NCBI GenBank assembly: GCA_003344405.1
Contig: NOWV01000084.1
Location: 124,001-188,000, forward strand
Length of the DNA stretch: 64,000 nt
From: Trichoplax sp. H2
Taxonomy: Eukaryota > Placozoa > Uniplacotomia > Trichoplacea
Direction: 5' to 3'
Position 1 is the first letter of the stretch. Every line of letters begins with the position of its first letter. The translations under genes were made by a program, and so were the position numbers. The notes beneath the pieces were generated by a model, which was not told where the DNA came from, did no database searches, and was given only the letters and a program-made list of their open reading frames with translations. Shown in pieces: positions 34,742 to 46,559 of the stretch.

Positions 34742-37318
34742 TTAATTAGGAACTATTCCAAGGTTCTTCTCCAAGTGGAATTTGACATATTCATAAGTCG
34801 CAAATATAATAGCCGTATTTGGCACTGAACGAATTAGTTGCAGTGAGAGTCCACCGTATAGTCCAATTCTACCTTCTTCTCGAGCAATTTTTGTTAAAGT
34901 TTGATAGAATGTGTTATATCTACCACGACTACCTTTTTCTCGTAGTCTGGTTCGGACAACCTACAATATTATCGATAGTGTTTGTAAAAATAAGAATTTA
35001 TTCATATCGGTTTTGCTAGCTAGCAAAAGACGAATCCATACTAATTGACTGACTTCAGTAACACAGAAATACTCTCAGTATGGTTGCTATATACAATATT
35101 AAAAGTATCATAGCCAACTTGTAAAATTGATGAAGCATCAAGCTCGAAGCGTAGTATAATACTGTATGTGATCTATAACATGATTACCTCATACGGATAG
35201 GTCGAAATTGATGCTACAGCCTTGCTTATTGCAGCGGCAACGGTGTAATTACCAAATGTACTTGCTGAAATGGATTGATCACCGCGTTTTCGAGAAATTA
35301 TCTTTTTTAGCCATTCATAGATTACAAAATAAACCATACTCTCTGATATGCCTATGATTTAACGATAGTATGTCCAAATTATTATGTATTCGCTATACTT
35401 GATAGATAAAATGTTGTATCATTTATTGTTGTTAACAAAGTAATAGGTTGGAGAATATTAAAAATAATGGAAACGATATTATTTGTAGAATGTTGTCTAC
35501 AGTATAGGGTATTGTAGCCTTCAAAACGTCAATAAATAATTTATTAATCCAAATAAATTGCTGTTACGGAGCTTGATGGTCCTTGTTAAGAGGCTAGTAG
35601 TAGAGTGGTAATGGTAATGCGTACTATATAATTTAATGTGATCGATTAGCACCGGGGTATTTGTGTGACATTGGAGATTGTATTTACGTAAGTCTGATTA
35701 TTCATTTTTAATCTCAGTTCCACTGAGGCTACGCTAGAGTACACTGGTAGTCAATTGTAATAGTTAGTAATAACTCTATTTATGAACCTAAACCTATGGT
35801 TGGACTCGATCTCTATAGTATAGGAATAAGTAAGTTTTCCTTTGGTGAGAATGAGCAGAGTTAGTCGGGGAACCGTCAGAGTAGATAGTTTCCTTTGGGT
35901 TCGATCACGAAAGCTGTTTTGTGACAGTCGCACCAATCTCTAGCGGCAATTTCTGTTAATGTGAATTAGAAAAACTTCAATCTTACTATAGCTACTACTG
36001 TAGTAAGTCGATTTAGTTAGTTTACCATCGTGGTATCATGTAAACTATTCTTGTGTACTACAATGGAGTTCATTAAAAGGGAGTGTAAGCGATTTCTGGA
36101 CACCATGAGGCGCTGTCTTTCACGGTGTTTTCTTGACAATCTCAGTATGGTTAGGATAGGATTGATAGCAATCTGGTCATCGTTCATCTTACAGTATCCA
36201 CTTTAGCTTTTCAAAGCATTACCTGATTGAATTTTTTGATGAATAAGGCGATTGTACTGGCAGTATAATATCACTTTATGCAAAGCATAGACTACTACAA
36301 GGTTTCTTTGGAATAGTCTTTGACACAGACGAATGGTTTGACTAGCTATCGATGCGTGCATCGGGATAACTTGGCGCTGGTGCAACTACTTTAGAACTGA
36401 CTACACCTTAGCCTATCCTGTGTACAACTTGGGATAACTGTTTGTACGTGTACTTTCGTTGTAAACAAGAAATAATCGCGGAATTCAGTCATGGAAATCA
36501 ATGATTCAATTGAATCATTTGTCAATTTTAGACGCTATCTTACGTGTACCCTATTTAAAGCTCATCATAACGATCATTACTATATCAAGTTGAGCGATCT
36601 TTGGATTCTATTTCAATCAAGAGCGATTGATTCGTAGTATGTCGCAATCCCTAGGTGCTTGTGGCTACAGTAACTACGTGTAGACTGCTCTACCTCAGTT
36701 GAATATGGAGCGTACAATTGTCCCTTTTGAAGTAAAATGGCGATTGTTACCTATATAAGAAGCAGTCAGGCCACGATAAAAGCCACGCCATCCATCAGAT
36801 TGATAAATTTGTTGGCAGCAAGTTTTGACGGGTAAAATTTGATTTTTAGTATCGATATGCAATTGCATTCGTGTCTTGACCACCCAAAGTGGACTCATGA
36901 TAGTACATGTCAAGAAAGTGCCAGTGGCAGCGGATAAGCCATGGGTTATGGAAGCATCTTTAGGCAAGTCATTGGAGAAAAAACTTTTGGAAGCATCATA
37001 GGAAGCTAAATATAACGCACGAGTTGGTGCAACACCAGCTAACGTAGGTATTAAACCTTTAAAAAAAGCAGTAGGTCCTTCTGTGGCTAAAATATACCGT
37101 ATCCAGCCAACTAAAGTGGTCGATGTTGGTAATGTCGCGGTAGCGGTCACCATATTGGATGGCAGATGGAGTGAACGAATACTGGCTGTCGACGATTGGC
37201 CGCGTGTTTTCAATACTTCCAAAGGCATGGTTGCTACAGCGCCTAAAGTACCGCCAAGACCGCCAGCCACAAGATTGATAATAAATTGACGATTATCCTG
37301 CATGATTGCTTCAATCAT
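34742..37318 (-). CDS. SLC25A36: Mitochondrial carrier, SLC25A33/SLC25A36 (pyrimidine nucleotide carrier) type
   Basis: Three exons in transcript order: 37318-36751, 35351-35188, 34960-34742; 951 nt, 316 aa. The three carrier repeats each show the PX[DE]XX[KR] signature: MPLEVLKTR, SPLWVVKTR and YPYEVVRTR. The Trp in the second repeat is shared with SLC25A33/36 and the folate/FAD carrier. Other matches are NLVAGGLGGTLGAVATMPLE, GLIPTLAGVAPTRALYLASY, GWRGFYRGLTASYIGISES and SVPNTAIIFATYE. The third signature is split by the last intron (YPYE/VVRTR). The family moves pyrimidine nucleotides across the inner mitochondrial membrane. An in-frame TTG-started extension exists upstream; I chose ATG at 37318, with another ATG at 37303 possible. 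Which of the two vertebrate paralogues is closer cannot be settled by eye, and the single gene may represent both. Intron 1 is 1.4 kb. Confidence 0.93.
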
Positions 37319-38374
37319 CAAGACGTTTCCTTCCAACGACTTCTACTCCTCTACTCGTCTTATTGTAACTTTGCCATTTTGCAAAATCTTCATCCAAAAC
37401 TATCACACTACGCTAATAGAATTTCATCATCTTGTCATCCAATGACTCAATCGATTATCCACTACAACAGATCTTGATTCTATTCAACAAGATTGCTTTC
37501 CTCTCTAATAGACGACGACCATGAATTTCATTAATTGGATGGATGCGTTGAACCAAGTCGGTTGGCCATCATTTTTTTTCCCCTTCTTTACGCAAACAGC
37601 CACCCCAATGTTACTGCACTGCCGTCGAGTATGGTCCTACTAGTCTGCCTATTGGATACTAACAGACGTACTGACCGACGGACAGGATACTGACCGATGC
37701 CAGCGCCCACGACAGTATCACTATCGCTTTGTGTTGATTTGACCGGAGTGGTTGACGCTTGAAGAGGTGTAACGTAGGCGATGTCACTCGCTACAAGTCA
37801 GCTTATTGGCTTCTAAACAGTGGATTGTAGAGTCAGCTGTACAGTGGACCACGTTCGATCGAGTGGTTCATTCCAGCGTGGGAGCAACAACGCTTTCATT
37901 GACCTCTTGATCAGATCGTGGTACTCTACACTAGTACTGTACGTAGGCACGACGCAATGCCATTTGGCTCGAACTTTGCTTGTGTAGTGCTGTACTGTAC
38001 AGTATACACTGTACACTGTACAGTAGGGCCAGGCATCATAACCCCATTACTCAGCTACTCAGCGTCAATAGCTTCAACAATGATGCATTATTCTAGGAGT
38101 GTTTACGGTGTCAATCCAGTCGAGACTATGCATCTGACGAGAAACATTTTGCCCCATTCAAAATTCTGATGCAATTTTTTTTTTTTGTGTCCACCGCCCA
38201 CCGACTGGTACAGTACTCAGTACTGTACCAGACTGTACTACCGACTCGTCGAAAATCCAAAGTGCTTTTGACTAGTCCACAACAGTATCGTTCTATGATT
38301 GGTTGGTTTTTTTCTTTGCCGTGGTACGTCACAGTTAATTCATGCAATTATTGACGTCAACGCATCAACTGGTC
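37319..38374. other. Upstream region of the carrier gene
   Basis: About 1 kb expected to hold the promoter and 5' UTR of the carrier. It contains a run of GTACAGTAC motifs at 37930-38025 and the palindrome at 38206-38230. No gene seen. Confidence 0.45.
38206..38230. repeat. Near-perfect palindrome built from GTACAGTAC motifs
   Basis: Twelve-base arms TGGTACAGTACT and AGTACTGTACCA flank a single C. The arms are perfect complements. Confidence 0.8.
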
Positions 38375-39188
38375 TTTGTTTCAACCATGGTTGATTCATC
38401 CTGTCGAGTCAATCCAATCAGGCTGACGTACACTCATGCATGATCAAGCGATTTGTTTCAACCATGGTTGATTCATTCTGTCGAGTCAATCGAATCAGGC
38501 TGACGTACAGTACGCTCATGTACGATCAAGCGGTTTGTTTCAACCATGATTGATTCATTCTATCGAGTCCGTCGAATCAGGCCGACGTACACTCATGGAC
38601 GATCAAGCGATTTGTTTCAACCATGGTTGATTCATTCTGTGCAGTCCATCGAATCAGGCTGACGTACACTCATGGACGATCAAGCGGTTTGTTTCAACCA
38701 CGGTTGATTCATTCTGTCGAGTCCATCGAATCAGGCTGACGTACAGTACACTCATGCATGATCAAGCGATTTGTTTCAACCATGGTTGTTGTCAATCATT
38801 CTGTGCAGTCAATCGAATCAGGTTGACGTACACTCATGCATGATCAAGCGATTTGCTTCAACCATGGTTGATTCATTCTGTCGAGTCAATCCAATCAGGC
38901 TGACGGTACAGTACACTCATGTACGATCAAGCGGTTTGTTTCAACCATGGTTGTTGTCAATCATTCTGTGCAGTCAATCGAATCAGGTTGACGTACACTC
39001 ATGCATGATCAAGCGATTTGCTTCAACCATGGTTGATTCATTCTGTCGAGTCAATCCAATCAGGCTGACGTACAGTACACTCATGTACGATCAAGCGGTT
39101 TGTTTCAACCATGGTTGATTCATTCTGTCGAGTCAATCGAATCAGGCTGACGCACAGTACAGTACACTCATGCATGATCAAGCGATTT
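38375..39188. repeat. Minisatellite, ten copies of a 77-83 bp unit
   Basis: TCAACCATGGTTGATTC-type blocks recur at 38381, 38458, 38540, 38617, 38694, 38776, 38858, 38941, 39023 and 39105. Each unit continues with CTGTCGAGTCAATCGAATCA, GGCTGACGTACACTCATG and GATCAAGCG.TTTG. Unit length alternates between 77 and 82 mainly because GACGTACACTC in some copies is GACGTACAGTACACTC in others, a five-base step. Some copies also carry a small TTGTCAA insertion. Open frames through this array are by-products of the repeat. Confidence 0.95.
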
Positions 39189-39525
39189 CATCCAGATGAA
39201 CGAGTGGATCCACTTCAAGATACTACAGGAGGATCAACAAGATGAGAACAGTAGTCCAATTCGTCTGTTCCTTATTGATGTCAAACAGATTGATGATCAA
39301 GGTACCGTCGTGTAGAATCACTTGATCAATCAGCTAGGACTAAGAAAACTGCCGTACTCTATCACTGTCACAAGAGTTGAAGAAACTGTAAAGTTGTTCT
39401 AATCAACACAAGACAGTACGCTATGACTGCATCCACTGATAGAAGAAGACTATCTTCAACAAGCCCATGACCGATGGACGCTAGACAGTGTGAGTGCACT
39501 AGGATTGTATGGAGCACTGCATACC

Positions 39526-39805
39526 GTACGGCTGACAGTACGAGCGGTGAAACCCACGGACGGCTGATAGTACGAGCGGTGAAACCCACCGACGGCTGAC
39601 AGTACGAGCAGTGAAAACCCACCAACGGCTGACAGTACGAGCGGTGAAAACCCACCGACGGCTGACAGTACGAACGGTGAAAGCCCACCGACGGCTGACA
39701 GTACGAGCGGTGAAACCCACCGACGGCTGAAAATACGAACGGTGAAACCCACCGACGGCTGACAGTACGAACGGTGAAAACCCACCGACGGCTGACAGTA
39801 CTAGT
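39526..39805. repeat. Minisatellite, about eight copies of a 32-33 bp unit
   Basis: The unit is ACGGCTGACAGTACGAGCGG followed by TGAAACCCACCG, with one-base length changes in the A-run and a few substitutions. Copies are contiguous, with no unique spacers. Long open frames on the minus strand here simply read the repeat. Confidence 0.95.
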
Positions 39806-40627
39806 AAGGTGACGGGGCTACTGTAGTGTACTGTACTGTACTAGTACACCGATTGTCAACTACAGTACAGTCTAATGTACTGTACATTGTACAATCATTC
39901 ATTTCCAGGTCAAGCTATTGCTGATTTGTCAACGGCCCTCAAAGGCCATCCGAAAGGGCATCCGAAGCCTTCCGAAGCCATCGACCCATAGGGTAGGACG
40001 GAATGAATTAGACGATGTTGTCCATGGTCGTCTAAAATTCATCACACCCAACTCAACTCGGACTCTCTTCGCTCTCTCCAGGTAGAGTATGTTTCCTTAA
40101 AGTTGGCATAACTGAGAAGTAGTAGGACGTCCTTGCAAAGTCAAGGAAGGAGTCATGAAGATGAGCATTACAATGACTCTATGTCTCGCTGTGCAATGTG
40201 CACTGTGCATTGCTTCTCCTCTCACTTGGCATGACTGGCCACTTGCGTAAAGTCAATAGTCTATCAAATTGTTATCCATTCAACTAGCATACTCATACTC
40301 ACAGACTGTATCAATGCCAGGCTTCTGTACTAGAGTTTTTTTTTCAAATGGATAGCAATGGATGGCAAAAATCAGCATTACAGTATCTACTGCAGTATAC
40401 GTTGATGCCATGATAATAGGATAGGTCCATCCTAGATGCATACGACGTGCCATACATGCAGCTATTCCATGCGCCAATTAAAATAGACTAGAAAGCAATT
40501 CATTGATTCACTGCTAAACAACATGAATGCTTGGCTTATTATGTAGGAAATGCAATTGTCGCTAAATGGCTAATGGACCCTATTCAATCACCAACTGCCT
40601 TCATTTGAGCTGTTGAATGCTGCAACG
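39806..40627. other. Region between minisatellite and DNAJC24
   Basis: Begins with CAGTA-type motifs (39825-39895) and a short GC-richer stretch with repeated CCGAAG/CCATC words near 39935-39980. A 65-codon minus-strand frame at 40280-40477 has a hydrophobic stretch but no recognised family. The DNAJC24 promoter should lie at the right end. Confidence 0.4.
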
Positions 40628-41779
40628 ATGAGTGAATATGACCTATACGAAGTCTTGAAAGTCAATCCTACGGCATCATTGGAAGAAATCAAGCGCAGTT
40701 ACCATTCCTTAGTCAAGCAAGTAAGCAAGTCATACTATTTGTACTTAGTACGCTATTGCTAACGATGACACTGTGACAACTTGACACTTTCATGACAAAC
40801 TAAACATGCGTTCTTGTTCACAACGGTATTAGTGGCATCCTGATAAACTCGACTGTAATTCAGCAGAGAATGATGTAGCCTCCGCTATATATGACAGAAT
40901 CGATAAAGCATGGCAGACTCTAAGTAAGGACGAATTACGCAAAAAGTACGATCAACAAAGGAGAGGTATTCATTCTATATCCTTATATCAAACTCGACTG
41001 CTTGCTTTCATGCCAATAACTAGACTGTCGCATGGAACGCTTTCTGAAAAAAAAAAATCCGCACATCTGATGAAGGAATGAACTTGAGCTTAATATTGAC
41101 ATTAATAATAGAGGGCCATCTTCATATGACTCTACGTAATCTAAACTACAAACTGCTTAGAAATACAATCTAGGATTTTAAAGTACATGAACTAACATGT
41201 AATTAGGACATCGGCTAATTCCAAATAAATTACCATCCTCAAGTCGCATGCGTTTGTTTGATTGTTTGTTGATAGAAGTAAAAGTAAGGCAGGAATACCC
41301 CATTAATGACGATGTCGATATCGATGATATGGAATATCATGAAGGTAATCAACATATTAAAATCACTAATAATATCATTCTATTGATTGTAATAGCTTTT
41401 ATTGTAATCATTGGCTATCTAACAATTTCCGAGAACGGATAGCGTCATCCACTGACTGATAGTGATGTCATATTTACTGTGATCGTCTATCCAATACCTT
41501 TTTTAGAATGAGTTTGATGTAATGAATGCTTTCAGTATTGTAGTTCATGTAATTGGCTTGAAAACTTATTGACACTCACTGATCGTATGTTGATAATGTT
41601 ATGTCTTTACCCCAGATGGCAATTATTCCTATGATTGTAGATGTGGAGGGTGTTACATTATATCGGAAAATAACTTGGAAGCTGGCATCGATATTGCTCC
41701 ATGTACGACTTGTACTTTAGCTGTTAGAGTTTTATATTCTGTCATAAACGACAGTGACGGCGACAACTGCCCAGTTTAA
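40628..41779 (+). CDS. DNAJC24: DnaJ homologue subfamily C member 24 (DPH4), diphthamide biosynthesis
   Basis: Four exons: 40628-40720, 40833-40965, 41207-41344, 41616-41779; 528 nt, 175 aa. The N-terminal J domain reads YDLYEVLKVNPTASLEEIKR, then WHPDK with the HPD motif at residues 33-35, then IDKAWQTLSKDELRKKYDQQ. The C-terminal CSL zinc finger has ligands Cys129, Cys131, Cys151 and Cys154 (YDCRCGG and PCTTC). J domain plus CSL finger is diagnostic for DPH4/DNAJC24, which binds iron and helps make the diphthamide residue on elongation factor 2. The protein is a little longer than the roughly 149 aa human form because of a longer linker rich in basic residues. Introns are 112, 241 and 271 bp. 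Confidence 0.95.
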
Positions 41780-44371
41780 AGATCTGCTAAGAATCGCAAT
41801 GGGTAAAACCCCAGTTGAATTGCATTTGGTAAAGTATGCATTTATCCCGAGTTGGACTTACAAACCTAATTATGTTCTGTATGCACTTTTATTGTATTAT
41901 TAGCTGTTATATAGCTTGCTAACTTGTAAGAATTTCTAGTGATGGAAAATCGTAATATTTGAGAATATAATGTTTGTTATATTCAATCTGAGTAATGTGT
42001 GCAATCTATTACAATACCAATAGACTGCATGATTTTATTATGATACACGTTGTATATAAGTATGGACGCATATTATGATGAATTTCTATGGAGTATATTT
42101 TACAATTAATTTTTTTAACAATTTATTCATTTCATGTTTTTTACGTGTACATATATATAAATTACTAATTGAAATACTGTTGTCCGTTTCATAAGACATT
42201 CAAGTACTCTATAATGGACTAAAAATGGGTAACAATTTTTAAAATTGATATTCTTATAAGCTAATCCTTAGTTAACTGATAATTCCATATACGATGTAAG
42301 CAACAAAAATCTTCTTGCTTGCAGCCTTGAGGGAGACTTGGCGGCCCAATTTACAGCTTACATTTGTTTCTCTTGTGTCTCATAAAGATTGCAAGATTCA
42401 TACGTGGGAACGTAGATCTTGCTTAATCCTATGCATTATATACGTTGTGATTGACCAAAAACCCGGTTTAAAGTATCAAAATTCAAGTCCAACTTGGATT
42501 TTAGATAGAAACACCACGCTAATAAGATACCAATGCCCTTATAATACTGTACACGGTACAATGCTATAAGAACGCAGCATTGCAAGATGCTGTGTGTTGT
42601 TGATCGATTGCTGCTATGCCGTTTACGAACTTTTAAGCAATCTATCAATATCACAAGAGATCATTTCCAATAGCAATTATTATTTTCTACTGATTTGCCT
42701 CTAAGTAGCGATGCGGAATGATTGTTTTTCTCTGTCGCCCTATAACATTACGCTACATCCATGATCTCATGGTATTAATTGAGCAGAGTTCAAATTTTGT
42801 AATATTCAATACTTACGGCACCAATTTATCATTGGAAACAAGTAAAATATTTCCCTCTAGCTCGGTAAACTACGCCTTGCATAAAAGAAATGAGTAAAGG
42901 TTGTCATGAAGGCGATATAAACCTATTTATAGGTCATCAAAATTTAATTAAATTTACGGAGACGAATAACATAGCCTAGTCAGTAATTTCTATAGCATAT
43001 TCACCCCACAGCATACCAAAATAATCCGAAATAGACGCAGTACTTGAACAACATAAACAGAAGAGCACACGTTGTTCAATAAAGGTCATATTTGCATTGT
43101 AAGTATATTACTTACCTTTTGTCGTATACTTTCATATCTTGTAGGTTTCATGAATATTAAGAAACAGATAACAAATCCTTTAGTATTTATGGCCAAGTAT
43201 TTTTGTTTTCATTATGCTTGGAAAGCTTTTAATATTTGATGGAGAAACAATCATCCCATCGACGTGAATAAAATAATGGAATGATTTTAGAATTTGATTA
43301 CTTTTCATGAATATACTGTCCAATGATACAATATAAATTGGCGAAACAGCTCATATCTACGCCCCCCCCCAAAAAATTTATCAGTCATACGACGTCGTAT
43401 ATCTATTCGATTTGACGGTATTGCCGAAACCATTTTTAGCTAGTGAACTAGAATAATTTCAATGGATAACCTACTGCACCCTCTACTCTGTTACTAACTT
43501 CAGTAAATTATAAGCTTTGCTTTGTATCTAAGCACATCTGTGGTATTCCTCTTTACAAGATCATCTATGAGAGGAGTAAATTGATGGGTAGGCAGGCATT
43601 TTAAAATATCGGCTACCAAATTAATGCTCTGAGAATGGAATTGAAAGAAGTTAATCACTCAACAGAATACGCGTATATTAAATAACATCATGTCTTGGTA
43701 GCAATGCACAGCTAAGTGGTATATGACATCGGCTAGTAATGAATTAATTGATTAATAATTAATTGGAAATAACTACCTATCATTAAGAAATCAAGTTCTT
43801 ATTTATTGTAGTGTACACTGAGCAATGGATACGATTAACTTGGGGTTCAGCCCTATTTCATCTGAACTTTTATTATTATTTTAATTAATTAATTGTTATA
43901 ATCAACTAATAATTAATTAATAAAATACGGTACTTGCAAAAGGATAAAGGCCACCAAAAAATGAACCCGTTTAAGTAAACACCAGGAATGATTAAGATAA
44001 ATTGTAAAAGTCAAGGACATCAATGATAAGGTAAAGCTTTCTCTCTAACTTTAACACACTCTTTACGCTCTCTACTGACGCATCACACAAGAAGAGAAGA
44101 TAAATTAAATTAATAAGCAGGAAATCGACTATCTATATGAGCATTGGTATAGCAAATTACAGTAGCCATATTACCTATATTATTGACTTTCAAAATGATA
44201 GTGCGGTCATTCATCACTTATTGCTCTCTACAAGCTATCTAGCTTGTAGTGTACGTAGATATACTTTCAACGTCGATGGACACTGTTTGAGCGCATTTGA
44301 ATTTATTGGCGATTTTATGTCTATTATTTGAAAACAAGTTCAAGTTTAGACTACAGCACTACTGTACTTTA
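41780..44371. other. Long AT-rich intergenic region
   Basis: About 2.6 kb without a supportable gene. It contains a short poly-C run at about 43363-43372 and AT-only palindromic stretches made of AATTAATT near 43740-43765 and 43880-43922. The open frames at 42315-42569 and 42436-42654 overlap on opposite strands and look random. Confidence 0.5.
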
Positions 44372-44690
44372 ATTAGGATTGATTGTGTTGACTTTATCAT
44401 TGTTCTGTCTAGATCTCGAAATAACAGACGTAACACTATCAATTTCATCGAAATCCACAGCTAAAACTCACACAACCATATTGCATGTCGTTGATTTTAT
44501 TTATTGAAAGTATGCAGATAGATCTGACAACATGAACAATATTGAATACTCGTATGGAACGTGACAGTTAAACGCTAACTCTAAAAAAGGTCCAATTATC
44601 CTGACAATTTTGTATACAGTACAGTATGTATTACAGTAAATTGGCGTCTGCTGAAATTGCTCTAAATTAATCCATCTAGTTTACCATTCT
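44372..44690. repeat. Segment C, first copy (about 319 bp duplicated block)
   Basis: Begins ATTAGGATTGATTGTG and ends GTTTACCATTCT. It is almost identical to 45281-45597, differing by a handful of substitutions and single-base indels. It is directly followed by the composite tandem array. Confidence 0.9.
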
Positions 44691-45260
44691 TACTTGATCG
44701 ATTGCTTATTATTGCTATTTAAAAACCAGCGCGATTTATGGTTGCTATCCAATTGGCAGTCAGTCCATTGCGCAGTAGAACTACATTTGACAGCTCTTGT
44801 GTCAAATAGATGTCGTACCGTTGAATATACAATTGTAGAAAAGATACTGCTCGTGTATATCTATCGTCCATCACTTGATCGATTGCTTATTATTGCTATT
44901 TAAAAACCTGCGAAATTTATGGTTGCTATCCAATTGGCAGTCAGTCCATTGCGCAGTAGAACTACATTTGACAGCTCTTGTGTAAAATAGATGTCGTACC
45001 GTTAAAAACCTTGGAGATTCATGGTTGCTATCCAATTGGCAGTCAGTCCATGGCGAAGTAGAACTACATTTGACAGCTCTTGTGTAAAATAGATGTCTTA
45101 CCGTTGAATGTACAATTGTAGAAAAGATACTGCTCGTGTATATCTATCGTCCATCACTTGATCGATTGCTTATTATTGCTATTTAAAAACCTGCGAAATT
45201 TATGGTTGCTATCCAATTGGCAGTCAGTCCATTGCGAAGTAGAACTACATTTGACAGCTC
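44691..45260. repeat. Composite tandem array, left block
   Basis: Two modules alternate. Module A, about 113 bp, runs from TTTATGGTTGCTATCC through TTGGCAGTCAGTCCAT and ACATTTGACAGCTC to ATAGATGTCGTACCG. Module B, about 75 bp, runs from ATACAATTGTAGAAAAGATA to TTGATCGATTGCTTATTATT. The order is B-end, A, B, A, A, B, A, then the sequence gap. Copies are nearly identical. Confidence 0.9.
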
Positions 45261-45280
45261 NNNNNNNNNNNNNNNNNNNN
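45261..45280. other. Assembly gap (20 N)
   Basis: Twenty N inside the repeat array, between a truncated module A and the second copy of segment C. The real length of the array is unknown. Confidence 0.99.
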
Positions 45281-45597
45281 ATTAGGATTGATTGTGTTGA
45301 CTTTATCATTGTTCCGTCAAGATCTTGAAATAACAGACGTAACACTATCAATTTCATCGAATCCACAGCTAAAACTCACACAATCATATTGCATGTCGTT
45401 GATTTTATTCATTGAAAGTATGCAGATAGATCTGACAACATGAACAATATTGAATACTCGTATGAACGTGACAGTTAAACGCTAACTCTAAAAAAGGTCC
45501 AATTATCCTGACAACTTTGTATACAGTACAGTATGTATTACAGCAAATTGGCGTCTGCTGAAATTGCTCTAAATTAATCCATCTAGTTTACCATTCT
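45281..45597. repeat. Segment C, second copy
   Basis: Near-identical to 44372-44690 and starting at the same base directly after the gap. The sequence downstream (45598-45744) is unique and differs from what follows copy one. Confidence 0.9.
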
Positions 45598-45744
45598 GTA
45601 TTACCAACGTCCAATTGCCATACACAGTTGTGGAGTATTTTATTTATTTCTTTGCCTATACTACTGTCATGTACTGCCATATAGTACAAATACAACATGC
45701 TGATGGCCCACAGTATACAGCCTATCTGATTAAGCGCAAATATG

Positions 45745-46502
45745 CAGACATCGTACCGTTGAACATACAATTGTAGAAAAGATGATGCTCGTGTATATCT
45801 ATCGTCCATCACTTGATCGATTGCTTATTATTGCTATTTAAAAACCAGCGCGATTTATGGTTGCTATCCAATTGGCAGTCAGTCCATTGCGCAGTAGAAC
45901 TACATTTGACAGCTCTTGTGTCAAATAGATGTCGTACCGTTGAATATACAATTGTAGAAAAGATACTGCTCGTGTATATCTATCGTCCATCACTTGATCG
46001 ATTGCTTATTATTGCTATTTAAAAACCAGCGCGATTTATGGTTGCTATCCAATTGGCAGTCAGTCCATTGCGCAGTAGAACTACATTTGACAGCCCTTGT
46101 GTAAAATACATGTCGTACCGTTAAAAACCTTGGAGATTCATGGTTGTTATCCAATTGGCAGTCAGTCCATTGCGCAGTAGAACTATATTTGACAGCCCTT
46201 GTGTAAAATAGATGTCGTACCGTTAAAAACCTTGGAGATTCATGGTTGCCATCCAATTGGCAGTCGGTCCATTGCGAAGTAGAACTACATTTGACAGCTC
46301 TTGTGTCAAATAGATGTCGTACCGTTGAATATACAATTGTAGAAAAGATAATGTTCGTGTATATCTATCGTCCATCACTTGATCGATTGCTTATTATTGC
46401 TATTTAAAAACCTGCGCGATTTATGGTTGCTATCCAATTGGCAGTCAGTCCATTGCGAAGTAGAACTACATTTGACAGCTCTTGTGTAAAATAGATGTCG
46501 TA
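45745..46502. repeat. Composite tandem array, right block
   Basis: Same modules as the left block in the order B, A, B, A, A, A, B, A. The short frame 45813-46022 is identical in translation to 44694-44903, as expected from array duplication, and is not a gene. Confidence 0.9.
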
Positions 46503-46559
46503 AGCTAAGTCAGTCATAAGAGTCCAACAAAGAAATTGCTACGACATCTATTTTACACA
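46483..46559. repeat. Perfect 20-bp inverted repeat closing the array
   Basis: The end of the last module A, TGTGTAAAATAGATGTCGTA (46483-46502), is perfectly complementary to TACGACATCTATTTTACACA (46540-46559), with a 37-base spacer. The array thus ends in an inverted copy of its own module end. Confidence 0.85.

Noticed and set aside
38771-39118. 115-codon open frame with internal repeats
   Set aside because: It only reads through the 77-83 bp minisatellite, and its frame depends on copy lengths. No independent coding signal.
39368-39785. Three overlapping minus-strand frames with repeated FTARTVSRRW-like peptides
   Set aside because: All three reading frames are open because of the 32-33 bp repeat; none has similarity outside it.
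39526-39805. CRISPR-like array of regular 32-bp repeats
   Set aside because: The units are contiguous with no unique spacers, and the surrounding DNA is eukaryotic with spliced genes. It is a minisatellite.
44694-46022. Two identical 69-codon frames suggesting a duplicated gene
   Set aside because: They lie in the A/B tandem array and are identical because the array is duplicated.
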